Assembly (NCBI RefSeq): GCF_002019855.1
Contig: NZ_CM007717.1
Span: 5,933,043 to 5,997,042 of the forward strand
Length of the DNA: 64,000 nt
Direction of reading: 5' to 3'
Source: Streptomyces antibioticus
GTDB taxonomy: Bacteria > Actinomycetota > Actinomycetes > Streptomycetales > Streptomycetaceae
The notes below the pieces were generated by a model that was not told where the DNA came from, did no database searches, and worked only from the letters and a program-made list of their open reading frames with translations. This document shows, piece by piece, positions 9,868-17,854 of the stretch (within the stretch, counting starts at the first letter, position 1; each line of letters starts with the position of its first letter). Both the position numbers and the translations under genes were made by a program.

Positions 9868-10057
9868 TTCCCGGCGCCCCTCGCCCCGCCTTTGCTTCTC
9901 CGTGCAACCATCCCCGCCCTCGTACGGTCCAAGTTGCGACGGAACGGTGACATTGACCTGACACGATGCTCAAAACCGTGCAGTTAATATGCGCCAGTGA
10001 TCGCGCGGGACGCGCTGGGGTGGGGGCCTGACCGGGCCTTGCGAGGGGAGAACGACT

Positions 10058-11308
10058 GTGAACGTGCGACCGATATCGGGGGCGTCGGCGGGTGGACGCT
10101 CACGCGGCCGCAACAAGCGGTGGGCGGTGATCGTCGGCGGCGCGCTGCTGGCCGTCACGGCCTGCGGCGGGGGCGGGGGATCGAACGCGGGGACCGAGGG
10201 CAAGGACAAGGACGGCAAGGGCAGCACCGCCGCCGCCGAGAGCAAGCAGTCGGTGGCCGTCGTCACGATCGCGCCGAAGACCGGCGCCAAGGACGTGGAC
10301 ACCAGCGGCGCCCTCAAGGTCAGCGCCGACAAGGGCAAGCTGACCGAGGTCACCGTCAAGGACGACGACGGCACGAAGATCGAGGGCACGATCTCCGCCG
10401 ACGGCAGTAGCTGGACGCCCGCCACGCATCTCGCGGCGTCCACCGAGTACCAGGTGCACGCGGTGGCCAAGGACTCCGAGGGCCGTACGGCCGCCGAGGA
10501 CTCCTCCTTCACCACGCTGAGCCCGCAGAACACCTTCACCGGCAACTTCACGCCCGAGGACGGCTCCACCGTCGGCGTCGGCATGCCGTTCTCGGTCCGC
10601 TTCACGCGCGGCATCACCAAGCCGGACGACGTCGAGAAGGCCATCAAGATCACGACCGAGCCGGCCGTCGACGTCCAGGGCCACTGGTTCGGCAACGACC
10701 GCCTCGACTTCCGGCCCGAGAAGTACTGGAAGGCCGGCACCAAGGTCACCGTCAAGCTCAACCTCGACGGCGTCGAGGGCCGCAAGGGCGTCTACGGCAA
10801 GCAGGCCAAGACCGTCTCCTTCACCATCGGCCGCGACCAGGTGTCCGTCGTGGACGCCAAGAAGCACACGATGAAGGTCATGCGCGAGGGCAAGGTCGTC
10901 AAGACCATCCCGGTCACCACCGGCAAGCCCGGCTACGCCACCTGGAACGGCCAGATGGTCATCAGCGAGAAGTTCACGGTGACCCGGATGAACGGCGACA
11001 CCGTCGGCTACGACGGCGAGTACGACATCAAGGACGTCCCGCACGCCATGCGCCTGACCAACTCCGGCACCTTCGTGCACGGCAACTACTGGGGCGGCGA
11101 CGCCTTCGGCAACTACAACGCCAGCCACGGCTGCATCGGCCTGCGGGACGTGCGCGGCGGCTACGACGGCTCGGTGCCGGCCGCGTGGTTCTTCAAGCAG
11201 TCGATGATCGGTGACGTGGTGGTCGTGAAGAACTCCACCGACCCGGTGGTCGACCCCTCCAACGGCCTCAACGGCTGGAACCTCTCGTGGGCGGAGTGGA
11301 CGAAGTAG
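10058..11308 (+). CDS. L,D-transpeptidase lipoprotein, second copy
   Basis: Same architecture as its upstream neighbour, 416 aa: lipoprotein signal with lipobox VTAC at about residues 33-36 followed by a Gly-rich linker, two Ig-like domains, and a YkuD catalytic domain with ASHGCIGLRD. The start is GTG at 10058 with GAGGGGAGA 6 bases upstream. It is Lys/Asp-rich compared with copy one. The 190 bp between the two copies suggests it has its own promoter. A strong hairpin follows the gene. Expected product location is the outer face of the membrane, acting on tetrapeptide stems. Confidence 0.94.
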   Translation: MNVRPISGASAGGRSRGRNKRWAVIVGGALLAVTACGGGGGSNAGTEGKDKDGKGSTAAAESKQSVAVVTIAPKTGAKDVDTSGALKVSADKGKLTEVTVKDDDGTKIEGTISADGSSWTPATHLAASTEYQVHAVAKDSEGRTAAEDSSFTTLSPQNTFTGNFTPEDGSTVGVGMPFSVRFTRGITKPDDVEKAIKITTEPAVDVQGHWFGNDRLDFRPEKYWKAGTKVTVKLNLDGVEGRKGVYGKQAKTVSFTIGRDQVSVVDAKKHTMKVMREGKVVKTIPVTTGKPGYATWNGQMVISEKFTVTRMNGDTVGYDGEYDIKDVPHAMRLTNSGTFVHGNYWGGDAFGNYNASHGCIGLRDVRGGYDGSVPAAWFFKQSMIGDVVVVKNSTDPVVDPSNGLNGWNLSWAEWTK

Positions 11309-11332
11309 TCCACGCGCGATCCTTTCGGGCGG

Positions 11333-11369
11333 ACGGGCCCGGTGCTGTGAGCCACGGCACCGGGCCCGT
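11333..11369 (+). terminator. hairpin terminator after the second L,D-transpeptidase
   Basis: Inverted repeat 11333-11349 / 11353-11369, 17 pairs including one G-U, with a 3-base loop. There is no U-tract beyond a weak GCTGTTAG, which is usual for Streptomyces terminators. It separates the transpeptidase from the enoyl-CoA hydratase gene. Confidence 0.8.
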
Positions 11370-11385
11370 CGCTGTTAGTCGGCGT

Positions 11386-11391
11386 TAACCT
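11386..11391 (+). promoter_or_regulatory. probable -10 of a leaderless transcript (TAACCT)
   Basis: TAACCT ends exactly 6 bases before the ATG at 11398, and there is no Shine-Dalgarno. A TAnnnT hexamer 6-7 bases ahead of the start is the signature arrangement of leaderless actinobacterial mRNAs. No good -35 is visible. Confidence 0.5.
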
Positions 11392-11397
11392 GCTGCC

Positions 11398-12165
11398 ATG
11401 ACCGTGAATCTCGAAGTCGCCGACGGCGTCGGCACGATCCGTCTCGACCGTCCGCCGATGAACGCGCTGGACATCGCCACCCAGGACCGGCTGAAGGAGG
11501 TCGCCGAGGAGGCGGCCCGCCGCGAGGACGTGCGGGCCGTCGTGGTGTACGGCGGGGAGAAGGTGTTCGCGGCGGGCGCGGACATCAAGGAGATGCAGGC
11601 CATGGACCACACGGCGATGGTCCTGCGCGCCCGCGCCCTCCAGGACGCCTTCACGGCGGTGGCCCGGATCCCCAAGCCGGTCGTGGCGGCCGTCACCGGC
11701 TACGCGCTGGGCGGCGGCTGCGAGCTGGCGCTGTGCGCGGACTACCGGATCGCGGGGGAGAACGCCAAGCTCGGCCAGCCGGAGATCCTGCTCGGGCTGA
11801 TCCCGGGCGCCGGCGGCACCCAGCGGCTGGCGCGGCTGGTGGGCCCCTCCCGGGCCAAGGACCTCATCTTCACCGGCCGGATGGTCAAGGCGGACGAGGC
11901 GCTGACGCTCGGCCTGGTCGACCGGGTGGTGCCGGCCGACGAGGTCTACACCCAGGCGCACGCCTGGGCCGCCAAGCTGGCACAGGGTCCGGCGCTCGCG
12001 CTGCGGGCCGCGAAGGAGTCCGTCGACACCGGTCTGGAGACCGACATCGACACCGGCCTCGCGGTCGAACGCAACTGGTTCGCGGGCCTGTTCGCCACCC
12101 CCGACCGTGAGATCGGCATGCGCAGCTTCGTGGAGGACGGCCCCGGCAAGGCCACGTTCCTGTGA
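11398..12165 (+). CDS. enoyl-CoA hydratase/isomerase family protein
   Basis: Crotonase-fold enzyme, 255 aa, the usual family length. It carries the oxyanion-hole elements AAGADIKEM (about 60-68) and the second-glycine segment YALGGGCELALCADYRIA. The hydratase glutamates are plausible in GGCELAL and in GQPEILLGLIPGAGGTQRL. This fits enoyl-CoA hydratases of fatty-acid or branched-chain acyl-CoA breakdown, but the exact substrate cannot be told. ATG at 11398 is probably translated from a leaderless message. It stands alone; the next gene is about 200 bp away. Confidence 0.9.
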   Translation: MTVNLEVADGVGTIRLDRPPMNALDIATQDRLKEVAEEAARREDVRAVVVYGGEKVFAAGADIKEMQAMDHTAMVLRARALQDAFTAVARIPKPVVAAVTGYALGGGCELALCADYRIAGENAKLGQPEILLGLIPGAGGTQRLARLVGPSRAKDLIFTGRMVKADEALTLGLVDRVVPADEVYTQAHAWAAKLAQGPALALRAAKESVDTGLETDIDTGLAVERNWFAGLFATPDREIGMRSFVEDGPGKATFL

Positions 12166-12250
12166 GACACATCTCTGTGAATCCCGCCGGAACCACTTGC
12201 AATTGACAGGGTGTCTGACCCGGGATCCCTCGATGGGGCGGATTATGGGA

Positions 12251-12269
12251 ACCTTAAGGTGACCTTAAG
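12251..12269. promoter_or_regulatory. candidate operator: ACCTTAAG repeated at one-turn spacing
   Basis: A perfect 10-bp palindrome ACCTTAAGGT (12251-12260) is followed 11 bp on by a second ACCTTAAG (12262-12269). Such AT-containing palindromes stand out in this GC-rich intergenic region upstream of the HATPase gene. The regulator is unknown. Confidence 0.4.
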
Positions 12270-12361
12270 CCTGCCTTGGCCAGGGATCCTGGGCTTGCCC
12301 CCGAAAGGGCTTACTGAGCAGGTCAGTTGGGGTCCGGCGGGCTCCGGCCTGCCTCTGGCAT

Positions 12362-12958
12362 ATGTCAACTCGCCCGCGCGGAAAGGGGTCGCACAGGGGG
12401 CGTATTCCCCCGGAACGGCCACGCGGGCGACATCGGGCGGCCATCATGGTGGGCATGGCGGGGCTGGAGGATGTCGAACAGCCGCGGGGGCACGAGCGTG
12501 TGGCCGCGGCACGATGGTCGCCTGCGGTCGAGGACGAACGGGCGCTCAAGGCGCTGGAGTTGTTCGGGAACCCGACGGAGGGCGAGGTGCCGTTGCCGTC
12601 CCGCCCCGAGTCCGCCGCCACGGCCCGCCGGCTCACCCAGGTCGTCGTCCTGCGGCAGTGGGGCCTGAGCCCTCGGATGACCGAGGACGCGGTCCTCCTC
12701 GTCTCCGAACTCGTCGGCAACGCCGTACGGCACACCGGCGCCCGGGTGTTCGGCCTCCGGATGCGGCGCCGCCGCGGCTGGATCCGCATCGAGGTCCGCG
12801 ACCCGTCCCGTGGTCTGCCCTGTCTGATGCCGGTCCAGGAACTCGACGTCAGCGGCCGTGGCCTCTTCCTCGTCGACAAACTCTCCGACCGCTGGGGCGT
12901 CGACCTGCTCCCACGCGGCAAGACGACCTGGTTCGAGATGCGCGTCGCCGACCGCTGA
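12362..12958 (+). CDS. ATP-binding regulatory protein (HATPase, anti-sigma-factor-kinase-like)
   Basis: Single-domain GHKL ATPase of the RsbW-like group abundant in Streptomyces, up to 198 aa. The N box ELVGNAVRHTG, the G1-type stretch VRDPSRGLP and the G2 box GRGLFLVDKLSDRWG are visible. The G1 box lacks the usual second Gly-x-Gly pattern. Such proteins usually bind anti-anti-sigma factors or act as orphan regulators; no partner gene is adjacent. The start is uncertain: ATG at 12362 has no Shine-Dalgarno, and ATG at 12446 or 12455 (MVGMAGLEDVEQPRG) would remove a very basic 28-31 residue leader that does not look like part of the fold. Confidence 0.8.
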   Translation: MSTRPRGKGSHRGRIPPERPRGRHRAAIMVGMAGLEDVEQPRGHERVAAARWSPAVEDERALKALELFGNPTEGEVPLPSRPESAATARRLTQVVVLRQWGLSPRMTEDAVLLVSELVGNAVRHTGARVFGLRMRRRRGWIRIEVRDPSRGLPCLMPVQELDVSGRGLFLVDKLSDRWGVDLLPRGKTTWFEMRVADR

Positions 12959-13053
12959 CCGCTCCGCGGGGCGGCCCCGCGGCTTCCGTGCGCGGGAGGC
13001 CAACCGGCCGCCGAATGGACCAATCGCCCGATTCGACGGCTCAACCGCCTTAA

Positions 13054-13842
13054 ATGGGGCGGGTGACCACGACTGATCGTCGGGGGGTTCTGCGGGCCGG
13101 TGCCGGGCTCGCCGTCGCGGGGGCGTTCGCCGCGGGGTGTGCCAGGACCGGTGCCGTCGCGCACTCCGCGCCCGATGCCACGAGCCCGCCCCCGCCGACC
13201 GGCCCGGCCCGCCCCGCGCCGTCGCCGCGGCGCTTCCCCGGGCAGCCCGTGCAGGTCGATCACGGGCCCCGGGGCCGGCCCCGGGTCGCGCTCACCTTTC
13301 ACGGGAACGGCGATCCCGCCACCGCGCGTGCGCTGCTCGCCGAGGCCGAGCGGCGCGGTGCGCGGGTCACCGTGCTCGCCGTCGGGACCTGGCTCGACGC
13401 GCATCCCGGGATGGCCCGCCGGATCCTCGACGGCGGCCACGACCTCGGCAACCACACCATGCGCCACCTCGACATCAACACCATGTCCGAGGCGGACGCC
13501 ACCCGCGAGATCGAGGACTGCGCCGCCCGGCTGAAGCGGCTCACCGGATCCGTCGGCACCTGGTTCCGCCCCTCCCGCGCCGCCCGCGCCTCCCCGCTCG
13601 TCGAGACCCTGGCCCGCCGGGCCGGATACCCCCACGTCCTCTCCTACGACGTCGACTCCCTCGACTTCACCTCGCCCGGCGCGCCCGCCGTCACCCGGAC
13701 CGTCCTCGACGCCGTCCGGGGCGGATCCGTCGTGAGCCTGCACTTCGGGTACGCGGACACGGTCGCCGCCCTCCCCGCCGTCCTGGACGAACTGGACCGC
13801 CGCGGCCTGCGCGCGGTCACGACCACGGAGCTGCTCAGCTGA
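13054..13842 (+). CDS. exported polysaccharide deacetylase-like lipoprotein with variant NodB motif 1
   Basis: NodB-fold (CE4) protein, 262 aa. The N-terminus has a twin arginine (DRRGVLRAG), a hydrophobic run and lipobox-like AAGC, then a Pro-rich linker (about 38-62). Motif 2 GNHTMRH (His134 and His138) is intact. Motif 1, normally TFDD, reads TFHGNGDP, so the catalytic-base Asp is missing and an Asp lies four residues later (Asp87). Motif 3 is RPSRAA instead of RPPYG. Later elements YDVDSLDF and LHFG remain. Altered chemistry or loss of activity is possible. GTG at 13063 is an alternative start. The stop overlaps the next gene's ATG by one base (TGATG), implying coupling. Confidence 0.83.
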   Translation: MGRVTTTDRRGVLRAGAGLAVAGAFAAGCARTGAVAHSAPDATSPPPPTGPARPAPSPRRFPGQPVQVDHGPRGRPRVALTFHGNGDPATARALLAEAERRGARVTVLAVGTWLDAHPGMARRILDGGHDLGNHTMRHLDINTMSEADATREIEDCAARLKRLTGSVGTWFRPSRAARASPLVETLARRAGYPHVLSYDVDSLDFTSPGAPAVTRTVLDAVRGGSVVSLHFGYADTVAALPAVLDELDRRGLRAVTTTELLS

Positions 13843-15047
13843 TGCACCCCACCCTCCTGCGGCGCGCCCTGCTCACCGGGACCGCCCTCACCGCCGTCGC
13901 CGCCCTCGCCGCCTGCGGCACCGAGTCCAAGGACAAGGCCGGCGGGACCGATCAGTCGCCCAAGGCCGCCGCACCCGCCCCCGCGCACCAGCGGCAGAAG
14001 GAGAAACCCGCCGTCCCGGGGCTGCCCGGTATGCCGCCCGTGCTCGACCCGAACGACGTCTACGCGGCCGACCGTCCCAACCGGCTCTCCCCGGTGGTCA
14101 AGGACTTCCCGTCCCGCGTCTATGTGCCCAACACCGAGTCCGACACCGTCACCGTCATCGACCCGGAGACCTACAAGGTCGTCGACACCCTGCACGTCGG
14201 CCGGCAGCCGCAGCACGTCGTGCCCTCCTGGGACCTCAAGACCCTCTGGGTCAACAACAACCGCGGGCACACCCTCACCCCCATCGACCCCAAGACCGGC
14301 AAGGCGGGCAAGGAGGTGGAGGTGCACGACCCGTACAACCTCTACTTCACGCCCAACGGCAAGTACGCGATCGTGATGGCCTCCCTCGACCGCGAACTCG
14401 TCTTCCGTGACCCGCACACCATGAAGCGGATCAAGACCGAGCCGGTCACCTGTTACGGCGTCAACCACGCCGACTTCTCCCGCGACGGCCGGTACTTCAT
14501 CGTCTCCTGCGAGTTCAGCGGGGAGCTGCTGAAGGTCGACACCGAGCGGATGGAGGTCGTCGGACAGCAGAAACTCCCCTTCAAGGGCGCCATGCCGCAG
14601 GACGTGAAGGTCTCGCCCGACGGCAAGCGGTTCTACATCGCCGACATGATGGCCGACGGGATGTGGGTGATCGACGGCGACACCTTCGGCAAGCCGACCC
14701 TGCTGCCCACCGGCAAGGGCTGCCACGGGCTCTACGTCAGCCGCGACTCCCGCGAGATGTACGTCTCCAACCGCGGCGAGGGCACCGTCTCCGTCTTCGA
14801 CTTCACCGAGGACCGGATCACCAAGAAGTGGCACCTGCCCGACGGCGGCAGCCCCGACATGGGCGGCGTCTCCGCGGACGGCAAGGTCCTGTGGCTGTCC
14901 GGGCGTTACGACGCCGAGGTGTACGCCATCGACACCCGCACCGGCAAGCAGCTCGCCCGCATCCCGGTCGGCAGCGGCCCGCACGGCCTGGCCGTCTACC
15001 CCCAGCCCGGCCGCTACTCCCTGGGCCACACGGGCATCTTCCGCTGA
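13842..15047 (+). CDS. YVTN-type beta-propeller lipoprotein
   Basis: A 401-aa surface lipoprotein: signal peptide with lipobox LAAC (Cys about residue 26), an Ala/Pro/Lys linker to about residue 60, then about seven beta-propeller blades. Recognisable blade phrases are RVYVPNTESDTVTVIDPETY, EMYVSNRGEGTVSVFDF and EVYAIDTRTGKQLARIPVG. No catalytic residues can be assigned; these propellers bind ligands or partners. The ATG overlaps the deacetylase stop by one base, so the two exported proteins are probably made in fixed ratio and act together at the envelope (inference). The frame is open further upstream but nothing there resembles the family. Confidence 0.88.
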   Translation: MHPTLLRRALLTGTALTAVAALAACGTESKDKAGGTDQSPKAAAPAPAHQRQKEKPAVPGLPGMPPVLDPNDVYAADRPNRLSPVVKDFPSRVYVPNTESDTVTVIDPETYKVVDTLHVGRQPQHVVPSWDLKTLWVNNNRGHTLTPIDPKTGKAGKEVEVHDPYNLYFTPNGKYAIVMASLDRELVFRDPHTMKRIKTEPVTCYGVNHADFSRDGRYFIVSCEFSGELLKVDTERMEVVGQQKLPFKGAMPQDVKVSPDGKRFYIADMMADGMWVIDGDTFGKPTLLPTGKGCHGLYVSRDSREMYVSNRGEGTVSVFDFTEDRITKKWHLPDGGSPDMGGVSADGKVLWLSGRYDAEVYAIDTRTGKQLARIPVGSGPHGLAVYPQPGRYSLGHTGIFR

Positions 15048-15050
15048 CCG

Positions 15051-15686
15051 CTACCCGGCGCGCGTCAGCAGGATCTCCGCGCCCACGGGGACGTACCCCG
15101 CCGCCTGGAACGCCCGTACGCTGCGGGCGTTCCCCGGCGCGATCTGGGCCCACACCGGCTCGTCGGCGAGGTGGCGGGCGGCGGTCACCAGCAGCCGCCC
15201 GCGCCCCCGCCGCCGTACCGCCTCGTCCACCTCGGCCGAGACCTCCAGCCGGCCGCCGATACCGCGGCCCATGACCAGCACCCCGCCGTCCGCCGCCCAC
15301 ACCCGCACGTGATCGCGCCGACGGCGGGCGTAGCGCACGCGGGGATGGCCGCGGTCGGTGATCTCGCGCAGGGCGACCGGCGGCGGGCCCGGCAGCGGGG
15401 CGGCCACCAGCATGGCGTCGATCGTCTCGGCCGTCCGCCCGGTGCGGTCCATGAGGGCGGACAGGAAACGCGGGTTCATCGTCGCGGACAGCGGATCGCA
15501 GTCGACCCCGCGCAGCACCGCCGCCACCCACTCCGGGTCCTCGTCCGTGAAGACGACCGAGTGCGCCGTGAAGGCGAGCACCCCGGCGTCCCGGACCGAC
15601 ATCTGCGGTACGACCGTCGTCCGGCCCTCCGGCGGCGGAAAGACCCCGCGCGCCGCCGCGTCGAGAATGTCCCGCAGTGTCTCCAC
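15051..15686 (-). CDS. GNAT-like N-acetyltransferase family protein
   Basis: 211 aa. The C-terminal half has acetyltransferase features: a basic CoA-loop-like segment (VRRRGRGRLLVTAARHLAD) and the closing APGNARSVRAFQAAGYVPVG typical of GNAT folds. The N-terminal about 110 residues are a less conserved domain. The substrate is unknown. The frame extends to 16085, but GTG at 15686 has AGAGGGGG about 5 bases upstream and starts a sensible sequence (VETLRDILDAAARG). It converges with the beta-propeller gene, 3 bp between stops. Confidence 0.75.
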   Translation of the reverse strand: METLRDILDAAARGVFPPPEGRTTVVPQMSVRDAGVLAFTAHSVVFTDEDPEWVAAVLRGVDCDPLSATMNPRFLSALMDRTGRTAETIDAMLVAAPLPGPPPVALREITDRGHPRVRYARRRRDHVRVWAADGGVLVMGRGIGGRLEVSAEVDEAVRRRGRGRLLVTAARHLADEPVWAQIAPGNARSVRAFQAAGYVPVGAEILLTRAG

Positions 15687-15785
15687 CCGTCCCCCTCTTC
15701 CTGGCCGCCGCACCGGGCACTCGTCAGGGCCGTTAATCTGACCTGCGGCAGTACGACAGTAAGCGACGGAAAAAGGGGCGGATCG

Positions 15786-15998
15786 GTGGCCGACATCGAA
15801 GAGGCACGCAAGCAGTTCGACCGGATCGACGCGGACGGGGACGGGTTCATCACCGCCGCCGAGTTCAAGACCGCCCTGGCCCAGCAGGGCGACTGGAACG
15901 TCACGGAGTCGGTAGCCGAGGCCCTCATCAAGAGCCGCGACCTGAACGGGGACAAGGTCCTCTCGTTCGACGAGTTCTGGAGCCACCTGAACAAGTAG
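15786..15998 (+). CDS. small EF-hand calcium-binding protein
   Basis: Cytoplasmic 70-aa protein with two EF-hands. Loop 1 DADGDGFITAAE (residues about 18-29) is canonical. Loop 2 DLNGDKVLSFDE has Lys at position 6 where Gly is expected, so its affinity may be lower. The start GTG at 15786 has GGGGCGG upstream. Streptomyces encode several such calbindin-like mini-proteins (CabB/CabC types, linked to calcium buffering and sporulation). Which one this is cannot be fixed by eye. It is divergent from the GNAT gene across 99 bp. Confidence 0.88.
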   Translation: MADIEEARKQFDRIDADGDGFITAAEFKTALAQQGDWNVTESVAEALIKSRDLNGDKVLSFDEFWSHLNK

Positions 15999-16117
15999 CG
16001 CCCTCCGGAATAGCCGCCGGCCGGCCGCGGTTGTCGCCCACCGGAGGGTGTATGCGCATGCATCCATCCTCCGGACGGACGACACCGACGGACACGTACG
16101 GACCGGAAAGGCCTGAC

Positions 16118-16780
16118 ATGAAGATCGGCATCATCGGCGCGGGCAACATCGGCGGCAACCTCACCCGACGGCTCACCGCCCTCGGCCACGAGGTCTCCGT
16201 GGCCAACTCCCGCGGGCCGCACACGCTCACGGAACTGGCGGCGGAGACGGGCGCCACGCCGGTCGCCGTCGGGGACGCCGCCCGTGGCGCCGAGGTCGTG
16301 GTGATCACCATCCCCCTCAAGGCGATCCCGGACCTGCCCGCCGGAGTCCTCGACGGCGCCGCCGAGGGCGTGGCCGTCCTCGACACCAACAACTACTACC
16401 CGCAGCAGCGCGACGGCCGTATCGCCGGGATCGAGGACGAGGGCCTCACCGAGAGCCGCTGGACCGAGCGCCAGATCGGCCACCCCGTGATCAAGGCGTT
16501 CAACGGCACCTACGCCCAGGACATCCTGGACCGCCCCCGCCCGGCCGGTGACCCCGAGCGCGTGGCCCTGCCGGTCGCCGGCGACGACGAGGCGGCCAAG
16601 GCGAAGATCCGCGCCCTGATCGACGAGATCGGCTTCGACACCGTCGACGCCGGCGGCATCGACGACTCCTGGCGCCAGCAGCCCGACACCCCCGTCTACG
16701 GCCTGCGCGGCGGCGTGGACGAGGTCACCAAGGCCCTGTCCGAGGCGAGCCCGGAGCGCCCGGCGGCCTTCCGCGGCTGA
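16118..16780 (+). CDS. NADP/F420-dependent oxidoreductase-like protein (Rossmann)
   Basis: 220 aa with an N-terminal dinucleotide-binding motif GIIGAGNIGGNLTRRL followed by VANSRGPHTL, where the SR pair favours NADP. The pattern matches the family of F420H2:NADP oxidoreductase-like and ProC-like proteins. The later segment VIKAFNGTYAQDIL is typical of this family. The start ATG at 16118 has GGAAAGG 7 bases upstream; an in-frame ATG at 16031 has no support. The 5' region holds a short palindromic ATGCGCAT (16052-16059) of unknown role. Physiological substrate unknown. Confidence 0.82.
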   Translation: MKIGIIGAGNIGGNLTRRLTALGHEVSVANSRGPHTLTELAAETGATPVAVGDAARGAEVVVITIPLKAIPDLPAGVLDGAAEGVAVLDTNNYYPQQRDGRIAGIEDEGLTESRWTERQIGHPVIKAFNGTYAQDILDRPRPAGDPERVALPVAGDDEAAKAKIRALIDEIGFDTVDAGGIDDSWRQQPDTPVYGLRGGVDEVTKALSEASPERPAAFRG

Positions 16781-16855
16781 GCCGGCCGTCCCGGGCGTCT
16801 TCCAGGGCGCGCGTCGCTACGCGGGCGCCGGGGGCGGCTGAGGCACGGTGAGGGC

Positions 16856-17854
16856 ATGACCGTCACCGAAGAGCCCCGGATCGCGGGCGGGCCGTCGCCG
16901 AAGGGGATGGCGTGGATCCCGGGCGGGTCGTTCCTCATGGGATCGGAGGACTTCTATCCCGAGGAGCGGCCCGTCCACCGGGCGTCGGTGGACGGGTTCT
17001 GGATCGACGAACACCCGGTGACGGTCGCGGAGTTCCGCAGGTTCGTGAAGGCGACCGGCCATGTGACGGTCGCCGAACGGCCGCCCGACCCGGCCGACTT
17101 CCCGGGCGCCGACCCCGCCGGGCTCGTCCCCGGCGCGCTGGTCTTCCGCGGGACCCCCGGCCCGGTGCCGCTGGACGACTGGCACCGCTGGTGGACGTAC
17201 CGGCCCGGCGCCTGCTGGCACCGGCCCGAAGGGCCCGGCAGCACCCTGCACGGGCGGGAGCGCCACCCGGTCACCCAGGTCGCGTTCGAGGACGCCGTCG
17301 CCTACGCGGCCTGGGCGGGCAAGGAACTGCCCACCGAGGCCGAGTGGGAGTTCGCCGCCCGCGGCGGGCTGGAGGGGGCGGTCTTCGCGTGGGGCGACGA
17401 CTTCGCGCCCCGGGGCCGGCGGATGGCGAACACCTGGCACGGCGCGTTCCCCTGGGAGTACGTCCCGGCCTCGCCGCGGCAGCCGTACCCCGGCACGACA
17501 CCCGTGGGCACCTACCCGCCCAACGGCTACGGCCTCCACGACATGACGGGCAATGTGTGGGAGTGGACGGCGGACCCTTACACCGACCGGCATCCCGATC
17601 CGGCCCCGCGGCCCTGCTGCGCCCCGCGCGGCCGCTCCGCCGGGCCGCCGTCGCCCGCGGGGGAGCGGTTCCCGCGCCGGGTCACCAAGGGCGGCTCCCA
17701 CCTCTGCGCCCCGAACTACTGCCTGCGCTACCGCCCGGCCGCCCGCACCGGCCAGAGCGAGGACACCGCGACCTGCCACCTCGGCTTCCGCTGCGTGATC
17801 CGCCCGGAAACCCCGGCCGCCCCGCCCGCCGACCGTACGAGGAGACCCCGTTGA
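16856..17854 (+). CDS. formylglycine-generating enzyme (sulfatase-activating oxidase)
   Basis: Copper-dependent enzyme that oxidises the Cys of CxPxR in type I sulfatases to C-alpha-formylglycine, 332 aa (full length). FGE/SUMF1 fold: MVWIPGG-like opening (MAWIPGGSFLMGS), NVWEWTADPY, and the C-terminal active-site segment with Cys284 and Cys289 (CAPNYC) followed by LRYRPAARTGQSEDT. Both thiols that bind copper are therefore present. ATG at 16856 is preceded by GGTGAGG. Its stop overlaps the next start (TTGA). The arylsulfatase two genes on has the target motif, so this is very likely its activator. Confidence 0.95.
   Translation: MTVTEEPRIAGGPSPKGMAWIPGGSFLMGSEDFYPEERPVHRASVDGFWIDEHPVTVAEFRRFVKATGHVTVAERPPDPADFPGADPAGLVPGALVFRGTPGPVPLDDWHRWWTYRPGACWHRPEGPGSTLHGRERHPVTQVAFEDAVAYAAWAGKELPTEAEWEFAARGGLEGAVFAWGDDFAPRGRRMANTWHGAFPWEYVPASPRQPYPGTTPVGTYPPNGYGLHDMTGNVWEWTADPYTDRHPDPAPRPCCAPRGRSAGPPSPAGERFPRRVTKGGSHLCAPNYCLRYRPAARTGQSEDTATCHLGFRCVIRPETPAAPPADRTRRPR

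Noticed and set aside
4401..9950. 1849-codon open frame on the plus strand
   Set aside because: It is an antisense shadow of the ABC exporter and glgX that ends in a shifted frame of the transpeptidase; low-complexity composition.
12203..12208. TTGACA as a -35 for the HATPase gene
   Set aside because: Perfect hexamer but no acceptable -10 at 16-19 bp.
16052..16059. ATGCGCAT palindrome as an operator of the oxidoreductase gene
   Set aside because: Only 8 bp and unaccompanied; expected by chance at this length in GC-rich DNA.
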